A stretch of DNA of 64,000 nucleotides, taken from NCBI GenBank assembly GCA_033807695.1, contig CM066305.1, positions 3,162,001-3,226,000 on the forward strand, written 5' to 3'. The stretch is from Daedaleopsis sinensis (taxonomy: Eukaryota; Basidiomycota; Agaricomycetes; Polyporales; Polyporaceae). The notes beneath the pieces are model-generated. The model made no database searches. It had not been told where the DNA came from and saw nothing but the letters and a program-made list of their open reading frames with translations. The first letter of the stretch is position 1. Each line of letters starts with the position of its first letter. Shown one piece after another: positions 45,601 through 55,880 of the stretch. Position numbers and translations under genes: made by a program.

Positions 45601-48600
45601 GATGATATAAAGCGTACAGGAGACCACACGGCTCGTTCTCATCATGGTCGGCGCCGTCAATGAGCTGGCAAGCGCGCGGACAACGGTGGTTCGTCCTACA
45701 TTCGTGTGCCCCATCGTGATGACGTCCGAGAATGCAACTGAGCTTGCACTGTGTGCACTGCGTTCTACAGAGCTGCACGCCCGCCTTGAGATCTATAGCA
45801 AGACTGTCGAAGGTGCGATGAAGGCCCTGAATGTCCGCATGGGTCTGAGGAAATTTCGATGTGTTGGTGTCAACCCATGCCCGCACATGCTCTACCCGGA
45901 CGTCGACCATATCGTTCAAGTGTGTCTGCATTTTCTCGAGCCACGTAGTTTCCTCTGTGTCGAATCGATCATCGTAGGCATTCCACGCCATGCGCAACTG
46001 GTCCAAGGCATCTTCTCGGGTCGGGGGCTGTCCAAGCGGAGCTGGCTCGGCGATGTAGAAACGCGAAGCCGTGTCAGGCATCTCGACGACCGCCGCTGTA
46101 TCGAGGTCCTAAAAGAATGTCAATGCGCAAACTTGTATGAACTGTTGAGTGTCAATGGCATACCGTCAGTGGTTCATAGTCTGGAATGATCTCGGAAGCT
46201 CCAAAGGCAAGGGCATTAGGGAGCAGAGTGTCCAAAAGCTGTGCACGGTGCGTGGCGAGGTTCTCTGCGCGACATCGCTGGTTATGGACATGGGTCTGAC
46301 ATGTATGGGTAAGTGAGGCTCACGCGACATAGCACCCCAATCGTTCGCCTAATGGCGCGTAGAGAGTTAGTACGGCACGTTGATCGACTTGCAGTCATAC
46401 ACGTACCTTTAACTTGGCCATGAGGGTCTTCATCGTTTGCAAGAAGATTGCTCCTCCGGAATGAGTAACTGCCTGTTGGTCGAGCCGCCGTTTGATCGCT
46501 TTGAACAAAGTGTAGAATTGCTTCGACTCGATGACAGGCCATGGGACAATGTCCAATCGGTTCCGATGGAGGCGGGTGATGAAATTCATAGCCTGTTCAG
46601 CCTGAACGATCTGCTGGAATTTAAGGTGGAATCTGCGTGATTCATTTTCAATGAGTTTATCGTATGACGGGGGAACGTGAGCAGAGTACTTACTCCTTCT
46701 TGATCTCGTTCTTGTCTGACTCCACAACATCCTACATTGAAACACATGAGAATCACGAACCCCAGAGAAGTATTGTATAGATTCACCTTGATGATAATGA
46801 CGAGGGTCGACTGGAAGAGCATAGGGTTTGCTTCCGGATCAAGGACGGACGCAGACGACTGAAACGACTGGAAGAGACCGGTAATGTCGCGTGAGAGGGC
46901 AAAGTTGTTGCGGAAAAGGACCTGTTACGCAGCACATTGATCAGGATCCATGCACTCGTGTCAAGTGCCGTTGAGTGGTACGTACCAAGTTTGAGATTGC
47001 CGTGTTGAACAAGACCAACAGGGTGTCCTCCTGAGCAGAGCGCTCGATGCTGTGAACGCCTATACAAGTGAAGGAATGAGGGCGACATTCAAGTTCAATG
47101 AGGTGCGAGATTTTTTCACCTTCGAAATCTAAAGCGACGATCAGGGCTTCTTCTGTTGGTGTCACAGACATCCACACGCCCTCGGTCGTGCGCATTGCAG
47201 ACCCAGCAAACGAAGTGTCGACAAGGTGGTTCAATGCAAAACTCTTCCCGACCGATTGCTCGCCTAGAAATAGAAGATTAAATCCTGAAGGCTACCATGC
47301 TAGATATGCAAGTTACCCATGGATGAAACGACCTTGACGGGCTACAACATGTGAAGGTGAGCTGAGATTCACAGGTGACCCCACAGCTACGACTACTCGC
47401 CTTCTTCGCCATATACGACTGGAAGATGGACTCGTACCAACCGAACGAAATGCTGTCAACGATTTTGGGGACATCCGCACCTAGAAGAGACCTCTCGTGG
47501 TCGGCCGACCAAACACCGTCCTTGATAGGAACGAAGCGGTTCTCCTTCGTCACGGCAATGTGGATCGGTATCAAACACAAGAATTCAACAAGCCACTCTC
47601 CGGCACGGAAGGTCGACAGTTCGAAGGGGAATCGCTCGAGGAGTTCATCATGATCTATCGACTCAACACGGATTCTTGACAACTCGTCTCCGACCGGCTT
47701 GCGAGTGGTTCGCTCGAAGTCGTCGATAAGCGCGCCAAAGTGAGCGGCGAACGGAGCGGACGGTTGGCTGGAGACGAAGGCCAGGCACCGTGCTTGGCGG
47801 AGGGCCGAGGACTTGATCGTCTCACGCCGCACGGCGGGTACGACGGGAAAACGAGTCCATACCTGCGCGTGGACGTCGACGATACTATTATGAGAGGTGG
47901 CTCGATTGTTACCGTGTTGTATGGAGGACCCGCCCTTCTCCTTGAACGTGAATTCCGTCACCCTACTGGTAATGCCGAGCCCAATAGAATGAAGCGCGTG
48001 GTCCTCCGGGTGAAGGCCAAGGAGATAGACGCCGTTGTTCCGTGACCCGAGCGAGGTGACGATGTGGTGATCTAGGTCAAGGAGTGAAGGTGAAATGTCG
48101 ACAGGTATACCTTCGGAAGAACCAAAACTTGACCAGTGATAAGCTCGAAGGAAGGACGAAGGTTGGTCGGGATCGGTGATGGGAGTGTTGAATATGGCAA
48201 GGAGACATGATCCATCGGGAGTGGCATGAACGGTCGACGGAACACTTGGCAGATGAAGTGTAGCCGGTCTGTTCAATGCTCAGGATCAATACAGGAATAG
48301 ACAAGAAAGGAATCCCATACCGAAACTGCTGTGTCACCAAAGAAAACACCCGTGCATGTGCGTAGTTGTCCACGAAGAGAATCTCCTCGCTACCGCTCAC
48401 GAATTGCATGTGCTTGATCGACACTCCTCCAGATGTGTCGCTATACCACTGACCGAGATTGACGGGGCTTCCCATACCCTGCAGGGCGCGGTATTCCTCA
48501 TCAAATGCAAATGTATGCAACTGAAGACGTGCATCACGCTGTAGTCATAGGGCCGCTGGAAGTAAGCAAGGTTCGAGTTACCAGTAATATCATACACTAC

Positions 48601-49696
48601 TCACCCCCGAGACACTGCAGACAGCCAGAACACGCTTGATCTCGTCGTAAGACATGAGGAAGTTCTCGCCGATCTTATCACGTTTGAGTTCCTTCACGGG
48701 CCTCCCGTTGACTGCTTGATGAAGATCAGCCGTAGTCGAAGCGTAAATCTTGCAGTCCCCTAAGCGGTCGCGGACGACGAGGATGCAACGGCCTCGATGA
48801 AGCAAATGGCACTGCCTGAAGTTCAGAGTTTGCAGTGGTCAATCATAGACACGAGAGTGGGCCGAGATATGTAAAACGCTCACAGAATGCTCCAATCGAC
48901 CGGTAAAGTGAAGTTGAAAGCCGAGCGTGAATGGATTTGAGGACTGGGGATATGGTCAGGGTTCTCTTGCAAACGATGTCGGTCGTCCTGCTTCAGCTCA
49001 AGAGGATAGACCAGGTAGCAAATCGCTGGTTCCGAGTGCGTCTCCACAAAATACTTGATAGTGTAAGATGGATTCGATCCGTACGACCCTTGCGAATGAA
49101 AGCCGTGTTAATAATCCGCCTTCCCATAACTGATCATCCGGCCAAGAACTCACGATGCGATACTTGGAGGTCGAGTATGGTGGTAGTTGATCTGTCCGCC
49201 GTGCCGTGTCAAATCAGAAATCGTATCAAACCATAATGTCCCAATCCTCTCACCTTGCGGCAGTGGTATTCATACTCGATGACAAGGCTTGCAGTACTCG
49301 AACACGAAGTTGTTCGAGCTCCTTGTCCAGGTCAGCACTGAGTTCACGATCGATTTGCGCCCTGCACTGCCTGTTCTGTATCCCCTTGATCCTGAGGAAC
49401 AGCGCTTTCGTCTCCTTCTCGATCTCATGGTCGAAGTGAGTCCGAGCGAATTCTGCGGCTTTGCTCGCAGGCTCAGCAAGCAACGGAGTACGATCCACTA
49501 TGCTGCTGAGCCGGGATAGGAAGATACGGTCATCGACCTCGAGTACACACTTCGGAACGGACACGACAGGCTTGGGACCGGAAGACTGGTCTTGAGAGCC
49601 AACGAGGATGCCAACCAAGCTCTTGATCGACTCCTTGAGGGAGGATAGACCACCTGTTTGATGGGATGTCGCCTTCGGTAACCCATTCTCCACGAC
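42629..49696 (-). CDS. very large vWA / GBP-type GTPase protein, copy B, 5'-truncated
   Basis: Minus-strand paralogue of copy A with the same order of parts and conserved intron places: helical region (49.7-49.25 kb), beta-rich region with YHWSSFGSSEG and GWYESIFQSYMA (48.5-47.4 kb), G domain with GEQSVGKS, TTEG and DFEG (47.27-47.12 kb), helical FLQTMKTLMAKLK (46.4 kb), Cys/His clusters with CRTQCTQCKLSC (45.9-44.5 kb), and a C-terminal vWA domain (43.5-42.63 kb) ending after ETFLGIADSL. No frame break was noticed in the parts checked. The N-terminal third present in copy A is missing: the sequence runs directly into the tail of a LINE at 49697. The gene therefore lacks its own start and promoter here and is probably a pseudogene, unless transcribed from an unknown start. 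Confidence 0.72.
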
Positions 49697-49715
49697 GTTT
49701 GTTTGTTTGTTTGTT
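49697..49715 (-). repeat. (AAAC)n 3' tail of the LINE
   Basis: Four to five AAAC units read on the minus strand directly after TAAATGAGGATAAC, marking the 3' end of the LINE. Confidence 0.75.
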
Positions 49716-50343
49716 ATCCTCATTTACCGCCCTCGAGGGCCTAGCCCTATGGTAGGCAGTACCGTACACAGTAGCTACACGTTCGAACAATAGACCAGAT
49801 AGGGGGATCACGAAGCAGTAGCAGGGGGGTGGGGGGGGGTAGAGTCGAGGCGCAGCGACCAAGGCCATTAAGTGTAATAGGAATGCGGCCGAAGCCTAGT
49901 ACTGTAAGAGCGAGAGAGTCGGGACAGAGAGATGCATAGTAGCGAGCGGACAGTAACAGTAAAAACGGCTCCCCGTCGCGCGCTGCCCCCACAACCCTCG
50001 GCCGTTGATTAGGCAGGGCAATGGGTTATAAACCTGCTGTAGGGTTTCTATCCCTTCTACAGTCAGGGATACGTGTCGCAGTTCTCCGCTTCACGTCGTA
50101 ACTCCGCCATTCCCGGAGCAGAGGGACAGCGCGCGCCGTAGTCGTGTCAGAGGAGAGAAAAGAAGCGAAAAAGAGGGGTCCTCCTTCTCCGTGTCGCGGG
50201 CCTGGCGCTGTCTGTGTTGCTGCTCCCGAGGGGGCCCGAGAGCAGCAGCAAAGGCGGCTCCTCGTCGAGTGCGTTTCTGCGGGATCGGGGTGCCTGTGGA
50301 GAGCGTGTCAGCTGGGGATAGCGCAGGAGGGTCAAGCAGGGTC

Positions 50344-53300
50344 TCAGGTTTCGTCATCGCGCAGAGCTGGGAGGAGGCCGAACGTCCGTCGAAATCGTTC
50401 CGTGGCGTTGACGTAGGCGAATAGGGGGCGGAGTCCATCGTCGGTGTTCAGGAGCACTTTGAGAGTGCGGCCGGAGAAGCCCAGTGGGGCGTAGTGGATG
50501 GCGCGCTGGAAAGCGTAGGTCGGGCACTGGAGGAGGTAGTGGGCGACCGTCTCTGGGGCCTCTCCGCACGTGGGGCAGGTCGAGGTGATAGACTTGCCGA
50601 TGCGTTCAAGGTAGGAGAAGAGCGGGATGTGGCCTATACGGAGCTGTAGAAGGAGATTAGCATGACGACGGGGGAGCGCGGCTACGCGCTCCAGGTACTT
50701 CTTCGAGGGCAAGTTCCCGTCCAGCCTGGACATGCGAGTGCCGCGCTTGGAGGTGCGCCAACGCTCCCGTGCGATCCGCTCAAGCTCCTGTTGATAGTTC
50801 TGCCGCGCTCTTGACACGCTGAGCGGCAGGGGCTTGCGGAGCTCGCGCGGGAGGCGGGTCAGAGGACTTGACCGCCCGCCCGCGGCTTCTTTCGCTGCTT
50901 CGTCCGCGGCCTCGTTTCCGGCAATATCCTCGTGTCCAGGCACCCAGCGGAGCGTGAGTTTCAGTCCCGAGTTGGCAGTCTTGAGCTTCTTCACGTAGCT
51001 GTGGAATATATCAGTGAGATACCTGCCCGGGGCCGCCGATCGCAAGGTGGAGGCCTGGATCGCCGCCGTGTTGTCGAGTGCTATGGACGCGCGTCGAATC
51101 GGCCCACTTGTATGTTCCGCGAGGAGGAGGGCGAGAGCGAGGACGGTGGCGACTATCTCCGCCTCGTAGACCGTGTGCCGTTTGGAGGGTCCTAGGTGAT
51201 AACGGAGGACTTTGGGTCGCCTGCGTCCCGGAACGTAGAGCACAGCCGCTGCGCCGACTCCGCCGTCGATGTCGGAACCGTCAGTATACACTCGATATGC
51301 GCCTCTCCGCGCCCACCGGGGGTCGTCCGCAATCGCCTTGTCACGGTTCTTGATGACACGAGTCCGGTGGCCTGGAGTCCACCGCGGGTGCATGCGGGAG
51401 GGGGCGATCTTCTCGGTATGCTTGTGGTCGAGAAAGGGCCGGTACGCGTCCATCAACTCGTGCAGCGAGGAACGGTGGCGGCGGACGAGCTTGCGAGCCG
51501 CCTTCTGGACGTGTGCAGCGAGCGGATGAGTGCGCGGGAGGGCGCACAGGCGCACCGCAGAGCGGTGCGCCAACCTGTCGACGAGGAGATCGAACGGGAG
51601 TAGATTAGCGTGTACTTCCAGGGAGTCAGTAGCTGAGGAGCGGAGCGCGCCAGTCATCACCAAGAGCGCCTGGCGCTGCACTCGCGCGAGGCGGCGGATG
51701 TTGCCAACCGAGCCGTGCCTGCGTTTCTGTCCCGGGAGCTTGCGGACGGGGACCAGGAAGGTGTCCGAGGCGTATAGCATGCTAGGGACGACGACGGCCA
51801 GGTAGAGCCGTCGTACAATCCCCATCGTGAGGCCGAACCTAGTCTTCGCCAGCCGGCGGAGGAGGGCGACCCATTTGGCGCCTTTCGAATGTGCGAGCGC
51901 CGTGTGTTCCCGGAATTTGAGGTTCTGATCCACGAGCGCGCCTAGAAACCGATGGTGAGTAAGGGCGGGTACGACCGTACCGTCGGAGAGATGCAGGTCG
52001 GGCCCCGTCTCTTTGATGAGCGCCTTGCAGTTCACAAGGCCGAACTTGTCGATTGAGTACGCCGAGTTGTGCGTAAATGACCATTCAAGGCCGCCGCTTG
52101 GTCGCTCCATGAAGTCACGTATCTTGACGTGGCAATCGGGGAAGGTGTTGCCGACTGCGACGAGCGCGACGTCGTCCATGGAGCCCACCGCGAGCTCGCC
52201 GCCTTTGAGGTTCGCACTGTCAATCAAATCAGAGTTGTAGAACGCGTAGAGGATGACGGAGAGAGGGCAGCCCTGATCGATGCCACTCATAATCTCGAAC
52301 AGGGCCGACTCAAAGTCGTCGAACTTCAGACGAGTCTTCCTGCCGTCGAGCTTTGCGCGCAGCCATTCCACATATTCCGCCGGGACTCCTCGTGTGCGCA
52401 GATTGTGAAAGAGGCGCTCCGGCACTGCCGCTGGAAAGGCCGACTTGATGTCGAGAAATACCACTGATGCTACTTTACGCTGCCGCCACGCGTCCTTGAT
52501 GGTCTTCGTGACCAGATGTATTGAGTCCGTCGTCGTTCGCCCTGTGCGTCCGCCAAACTGGTAGTTCGCGAGGAGAGAGTGCCGCTCAGCCTCAAATACC
52601 AGGACATCTGCCACGCACCTAGACAAGATCTTCGAGACACAGTTGAGGAGCGCTATCGGCCGCCATGCCTTCGCTACCGTGTAGTCCGCTTTTCCCGGTT
52701 TCTTGAGCACGACGGTGTCCGAGATTTTCCACCGGTCGGGGTAGTAGTGCAGGTCGAAAGTAGCCCGGAAGAGACGGCCCAGAACTGGTGTTAGCGTGTC
52801 GCTGCAGTGCCTGTATACCTCGTTCGGAACCGCATCAGGACCTGCGGCTTTGAAGGAGCGTAGCGACTTGATGGCCTGCTGGATCTGCCCGTCTGTGATG
52901 GGTCGAAAAGCGAACTTCGGCGCTGGATATGGACCTCCCGGGACCGGAACGTCCCCTGGCGGAAGGAAGAACGTGCGGTAGAACTCCTCGCCCTTGTCGG
53001 GGTTGGAGGTGATGGCCGCGTGTTGCCCGTCGGGGCGGGCCACCTTCAGCGGGGGGATGCGCGAGCGGCCTCCATCCGTCGAGCCCGTCTTGAGGAAACG
53101 GTTGGCGTCCCAGATCGTCTTCTCGTCGACCGAATCTATCCAGGAGTTCCAATGGTCCCCCTTCGCTGTACGAATTGCGTCAGTGTAACGGTTACGATAA
53201 CGGCGGTACTCAGCGTGCGCGGGGTGTGCCCGCTCCCCTCGATGCTCGTGTGCCACCCTCCCGAGTCTCTCCTTCTCTCTCCGCATGCTGGTGAGCTCTT

Positions 53301-54240
53301 TCGACCACCAACGTTTTGCGTAGGGGGTGTCCGGCGAGAGCGGGGCATGTTCTTCGATGGTGGCCTGCAGGTCGTCCATAAGGGCGTCGAGGGTGTCGTC
53401 GAAGTCCTGTCGTGACGCGATAGCTGGCGGAAGGGCGCGGGCCCCGAGGCGTGTGGCGAGCGATGCATCAAATTCGCTCCAGTCGACCTTACGGAAGTCA
53501 CGTCTTATGCGCGTCGGTGCCTCCTCCGTCGGCAGTTCCAGAACTGTAAGTATAGGAAAGTGATCGGTTAGTAAAGGGCGCAGCTCCTCCGCGACCCTGC
53601 ACGACCGCAGGCTCTCTAGCAGAGGTTCTGAACAGAATACATTGTCCGGGCGGGTTCTGGACTTCGTGTTCATGGATTCGAGAGTGGCGAGTGTCGGGGG
53701 GAGGGCCATCTCCATGCCCAGATCTGCAACGCGATTGATCAGTAACTCTGCACGGGCGAGGTTGTTCCTCGAGAAGAGTTGGTGGTTCGCCGGGTCATCC
53801 CAGTTGGGATGGTGACGGTTGAAGTCGCCGAGCCAAACGAAGAGGTGCTCGCCATTCCCCGCGGCCACCAGCGTGCGGGCCGCTGATACGTCGACTGTAG
53901 ATCTAAGGCTGAAACCAACCAGAAGACCACAGAAGAACAAGAAAGGCGGGGAGTCCAGTCGATTCCCAATCACAGCGGCGAGCCGAGAGAGCGTCGACGG
54001 GTCAAGGAGGGACAAAAGGCGGACGACTACGTCGAGGAGACCGCCGAGAGTCGGCGTCGCGCCGACCGTGTAGGACGACGCTGAGGGAGTCACGGCAGGG
54101 CGCCGGGCGAGTTTGTGCGAGTGGAGACGGACGTAGAGCGACGAAGCGTAGGCGACAGCAGGACGGACGATCCAGACTAAAGAGAACGCAGCGTAGAGGC
54201 CAAAGAGCGCGTCGACGACGACAGTCGGCGTTCCCGACAT
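50344..54240 (-). CDS. LINE ORF: partial endonuclease, reverse transcriptase, RNase H
   Basis: A single open frame of 1,298 residues from the ATG at 54240. The first 120 or so residues contain two hydrophobic helices and match no part of a LINE I know. The C-terminal half of an AP-type endonuclease follows (WLGDFNRHHPNWD, TRPDNVF, TDHFPI), but the N-terminal half with its first catalytic residues is absent. The reverse transcriptase is complete in outline: KKPGKADYTVAKAWRPIALL, FLDIKSAFPAAVPERL, GIDQGCPLS and an active-site box read as SMDDV. An RNase H domain carries YTDGSDIDGG, AEIVATV, ALDNTAA and GHEDIAGNEAAD. A C-terminal zinc knuckle CPTCGEAPETVAHYLLQC follows. The RNase H and domain order fit the Tad clade. 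Whether it is active is unclear. Confidence 0.85.
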   Translation of the reverse strand: MSGTPTVVVDALFGLYAAFSLVWIVRPAVAYASSLYVRLHSHKLARRPAVTPSASSYTVGATPTLGGLLDVVVRLLSLLDPSTLSRLAAVIGNRLDSPPFLFFCGLLVGFSLRSTVDVSAARTLVAAGNGEHLFVWLGDFNRHHPNWDDPANHQLFSRNNLARAELLINRVADLGMEMALPPTLATLESMNTKSRTRPDNVFCSEPLLESLRSCRVAEELRPLLTDHFPILTVLELPTEEAPTRIRRDFRKVDWSEFDASLATRLGARALPPAIASRQDFDDTLDALMDDLQATIEEHAPLSPDTPYAKRWWSKELTSMRREKERLGRVAHEHRGERAHPAHAEYRRYRNRYTDAIRTAKGDHWNSWIDSVDEKTIWDANRFLKTGSTDGGRSRIPPLKVARPDGQHAAITSNPDKGEEFYRTFFLPPGDVPVPGGPYPAPKFAFRPITDGQIQQAIKSLRSFKAAGPDAVPNEVYRHCSDTLTPVLGRLFRATFDLHYYPDRWKISDTVVLKKPGKADYTVAKAWRPIALLNCVSKILSRCVADVLVFEAERHSLLANYQFGGRTGRTTTDSIHLVTKTIKDAWRQRKVASVVFLDIKSAFPAAVPERLFHNLRTRGVPAEYVEWLRAKLDGRKTRLKFDDFESALFEIMSGIDQGCPLSVILYAFYNSDLIDSANLKGGELAVGSMDDVALVAVGNTFPDCHVKIRDFMERPSGGLEWSFTHNSAYSIDKFGLVNCKALIKETGPDLHLSDGTVVPALTHHRFLGALVDQNLKFREHTALAHSKGAKWVALLRRLAKTRFGLTMGIVRRLYLAVVVPSMLYASDTFLVPVRKLPGQKRRHGSVGNIRRLARVQRQALLVMTGALRSSATDSLEVHANLLPFDLLVDRLAHRSAVRLCALPRTHPLAAHVQKAARKLVRRHRSSLHELMDAYRPFLDHKHTEKIAPSRMHPRWTPGHRTRVIKNRDKAIADDPRWARRGAYRVYTDGSDIDGGVGAAAVLYVPGRRRPKVLRYHLGPSKRHTVYEAEIVATVLALALLLAEHTSGPIRRASIALDNTAAIQASTLRSAAPGRYLTDIFHSYVKKLKTANSGLKLTLRWVPGHEDIAGNEAADEAAKEAAGGRSSPLTRLPRELRKPLPLSVSRARQNYQQELERIARERWRTSKRGTRMSRLDGNLPSKKYLERVAALPRRHANLLLQLRIGHIPLFSYLERIGKSITSTCPTCGEAPETVAHYLLQCPTYAFQRAIHYAPLGFSGRTLKVLLNTDDGLRPLFAYVNATERFRRTFGLLPALRDDET

Positions 54241-54280
54241 CGCCGAAATCCGTACTCTGGAGGGGAAAAACAAAAACTGA

Positions 54281-54631
54281 ATTCCGAGACACTACTGCGC
54301 GAACTAAGTACTACCGCCGCGACGAACGGCCGGTCCCGCGTGCTACAACCCGCCGTCTGACTAACAACCCGCCGCTATCTGAGACCCTGCGCCCCCTGGC
54401 CCTAAACCTCGCCCCGGCGCTTGCCAACCTTCTCGTCGTGACGGTGGCTGTGCTCCCGCGTCGTACCGTCCCAGTCCCGTTCCGTACTGCTAGTCGTCGG
54501 GGGTGCGCGGTCCATGTCTCCGTCGGTGGCGAGTCGGCGCTGGTCCTACCGCCGTGTCGTCGGCGGTCAGGCTGTCGGCGGTGGCCGCTGAGGCTCGAAA
54601 ATACAGGGCTGGGCCTGTGGGGCACCCAACA
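54281..54631 (-). repeat. candidate 3' LTR of the Gypsy element
   Basis: Begins with TG directly after a 13-nt polypurine tract. The other end is uncertain: a CA dinucleotide near 54281 is one candidate. The region is GC-rich and non-coding in appearance. It could instead partly belong to the 5' region of the LINE. Confidence 0.35.
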
Positions 54632-54644
54632 CCTCCTCCCCACC
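54632..54644 (-). other. polypurine tract before the candidate LTR
   Basis: GGTGGGGAGGAGG on the minus strand, directly followed by TGTTGGG. The same 13 nt, with similar upstream sequence (GACTGGGGA and TCGG), recur after pol at 58632-58620. Confidence 0.55.
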
Positions 54645-54743
54645 GAAACCTGGACTGTCCCCAGTCCCCTGTCTTGTCTCGGAGAGCGGGTGGCGGCGAG
54701 GGGCTGCTCCTTCCGACCCACGGGTCGGACGGAGGCGCCGTCG

Positions 54744-54749
54744 TATAAA
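54744..54749 (+). promoter_or_regulatory. TATA box of the small cargo gene
   Basis: TATAAA 45 bp before the ATG at 54794. Confidence 0.6.
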
Positions 54750-54793
54750 GTCGGACGGCCTGACCTTCGAGAGTCCCCGAGCGAAACCTCACC

Positions 54794-55371
54794 ATGCCCC
54801 ACACCCTTTCCGCCAAGTTCTCGCCCGAAACCCGCCGCCTTGCTGGTGAACTGACCGTCCCCGCCGAAGCGCATCTCCTACGCCTTATCAACGAGCTGGA
54901 AGACCTCGCGAGCTCCGGGAACGCGGACGAGGACGACTCGGCGGCGTACGCGGAGCAATTGGGGGATGCCCTGGTGCGTGGTCCGTAGTGTCTGCTCGTG
55001 TCGCCTTAAGGTCTAAGGGGGAGTAGATCACCGTCTATACGCTCCAAGGCGACCCGGAGGACACCGTGCGCTACGTCCAGCGTATCAAGGACGCCGCGAA
55101 CCGCGTCCCGAACGCCGCTGCGATCTACGCCCGGGTCGACACCGCCGTGTTGCGGACGCGCCGCGGCTTCCGGCTCGCCGAGCTGCGCGCCGAAGTCGGG
55201 TTGCTCTCCTTGGAGCTAGCTACCCTCCGCGAAGTTAGCTGCGCCGTCGATCGTCTCGGAAATTCCCGCTCTACGCTAGCCCTCCGGCACGACGTTCTCC
55301 GTCGGCGTATCACCGACGACCTGGACGTCGCGCAGCGCGCGCTCGCGGCCCTGGAGCAAAACGACGAGTAG
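54794..55371 (+). CDS. small helical protein, antisense cargo gene 1 of the Gypsy element
   Basis: Two exons, 54794-54973 and 55027-55371, with a 53-nt GT-AG intron; 174 residues. The protein is almost all helix-forming: LLRLINELEDLASS, then after the splice YVQRIKDAANRVPNAAAIYA and a heptad-rich stretch LRAEVGLLSLELATLREVSC, ending LAALEQNDE. I do not recognise the family. It lies on the strand opposite to pol, between pol and the candidate 3' LTR, with its own TATA box, so it looks like an independently transcribed gene carried by the retrotransposon. A structural or regulatory role is possible; a host gene trapped between elements is the alternative. Confidence 0.65.
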
Positions 55372-55880
55372 GGTGTCGGAACGCAGGGGGAGTTGTCGGG
55401 GCGATGCGCGGTCGGGGCCGTGAGTGGCTGGGAGGGGGTAAGGGGGCTCGGCGGTCGTAGCGACGGCCGTCGGGGGCCCCTGTGTAGCATGTACTTAGCA
55501 CGGCGGTCTATTCCCAAAAACGACCTGTCCTTCACGGTCGACCGGCTCCGGTCCTCCCGGTCGCGTGGTTCTTCTGAGCGGGCGCGGAGCGCGCAGAGAC
55601 TTCTTCGGCAGACCTGAGAAGCCTCTCGGCGCGGCGACCTCCGCCTAGAATGGTAAGGGGGATTCCGTATCGGGTGAGGCTGCGCTGCTAAACGTCTTGC
55701 CTGTCAGTTCGTCCTCTATCGTCCCCTTCGCCGTCGTCGACCCAGGGGCGAACACCGCCGTTCGCGCAGCTTCTCTTGACGCATAAAAAGGGGGGCGCGA
55801 GCGCGCCCCTCCCTCCAGATCCGCCCCTCCTCGCCTCTCCCCCCCGCTCTGCTCGACTCCTTCGTCCCCCTCTCTCCACC
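55372..55880. promoter_or_regulatory. spacer and promoter between the two cargo genes
   Basis: No gene. An A-rich TATA-like CATAAAAAG at 55782-55790 lies about 95 bp before the ATG at 55881 and is followed by a C/T-rich leader, much like the promoter of cargo gene 1. Confidence 0.5.

Larger units (their letters stand above)
49697..54285 (-). mobile_element. Tad-like non-LTR retrotransposon (LINE)
   Basis: Minus-strand element: one long reverse-transcriptase ORF, a 3' UTR of about 630 bp (50343 down to 49716), and a terminal (AAAC)n tail at 49697-49715 of the kind left by target-primed insertion. The 3' end abuts coding sequence of vWA/GTPase copy B. The 5' boundary, somewhere near 54285, touches the presumed LTR of a Gypsy element and is not defined. 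Target-site duplications were not found by eye. Confidence 0.8.
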
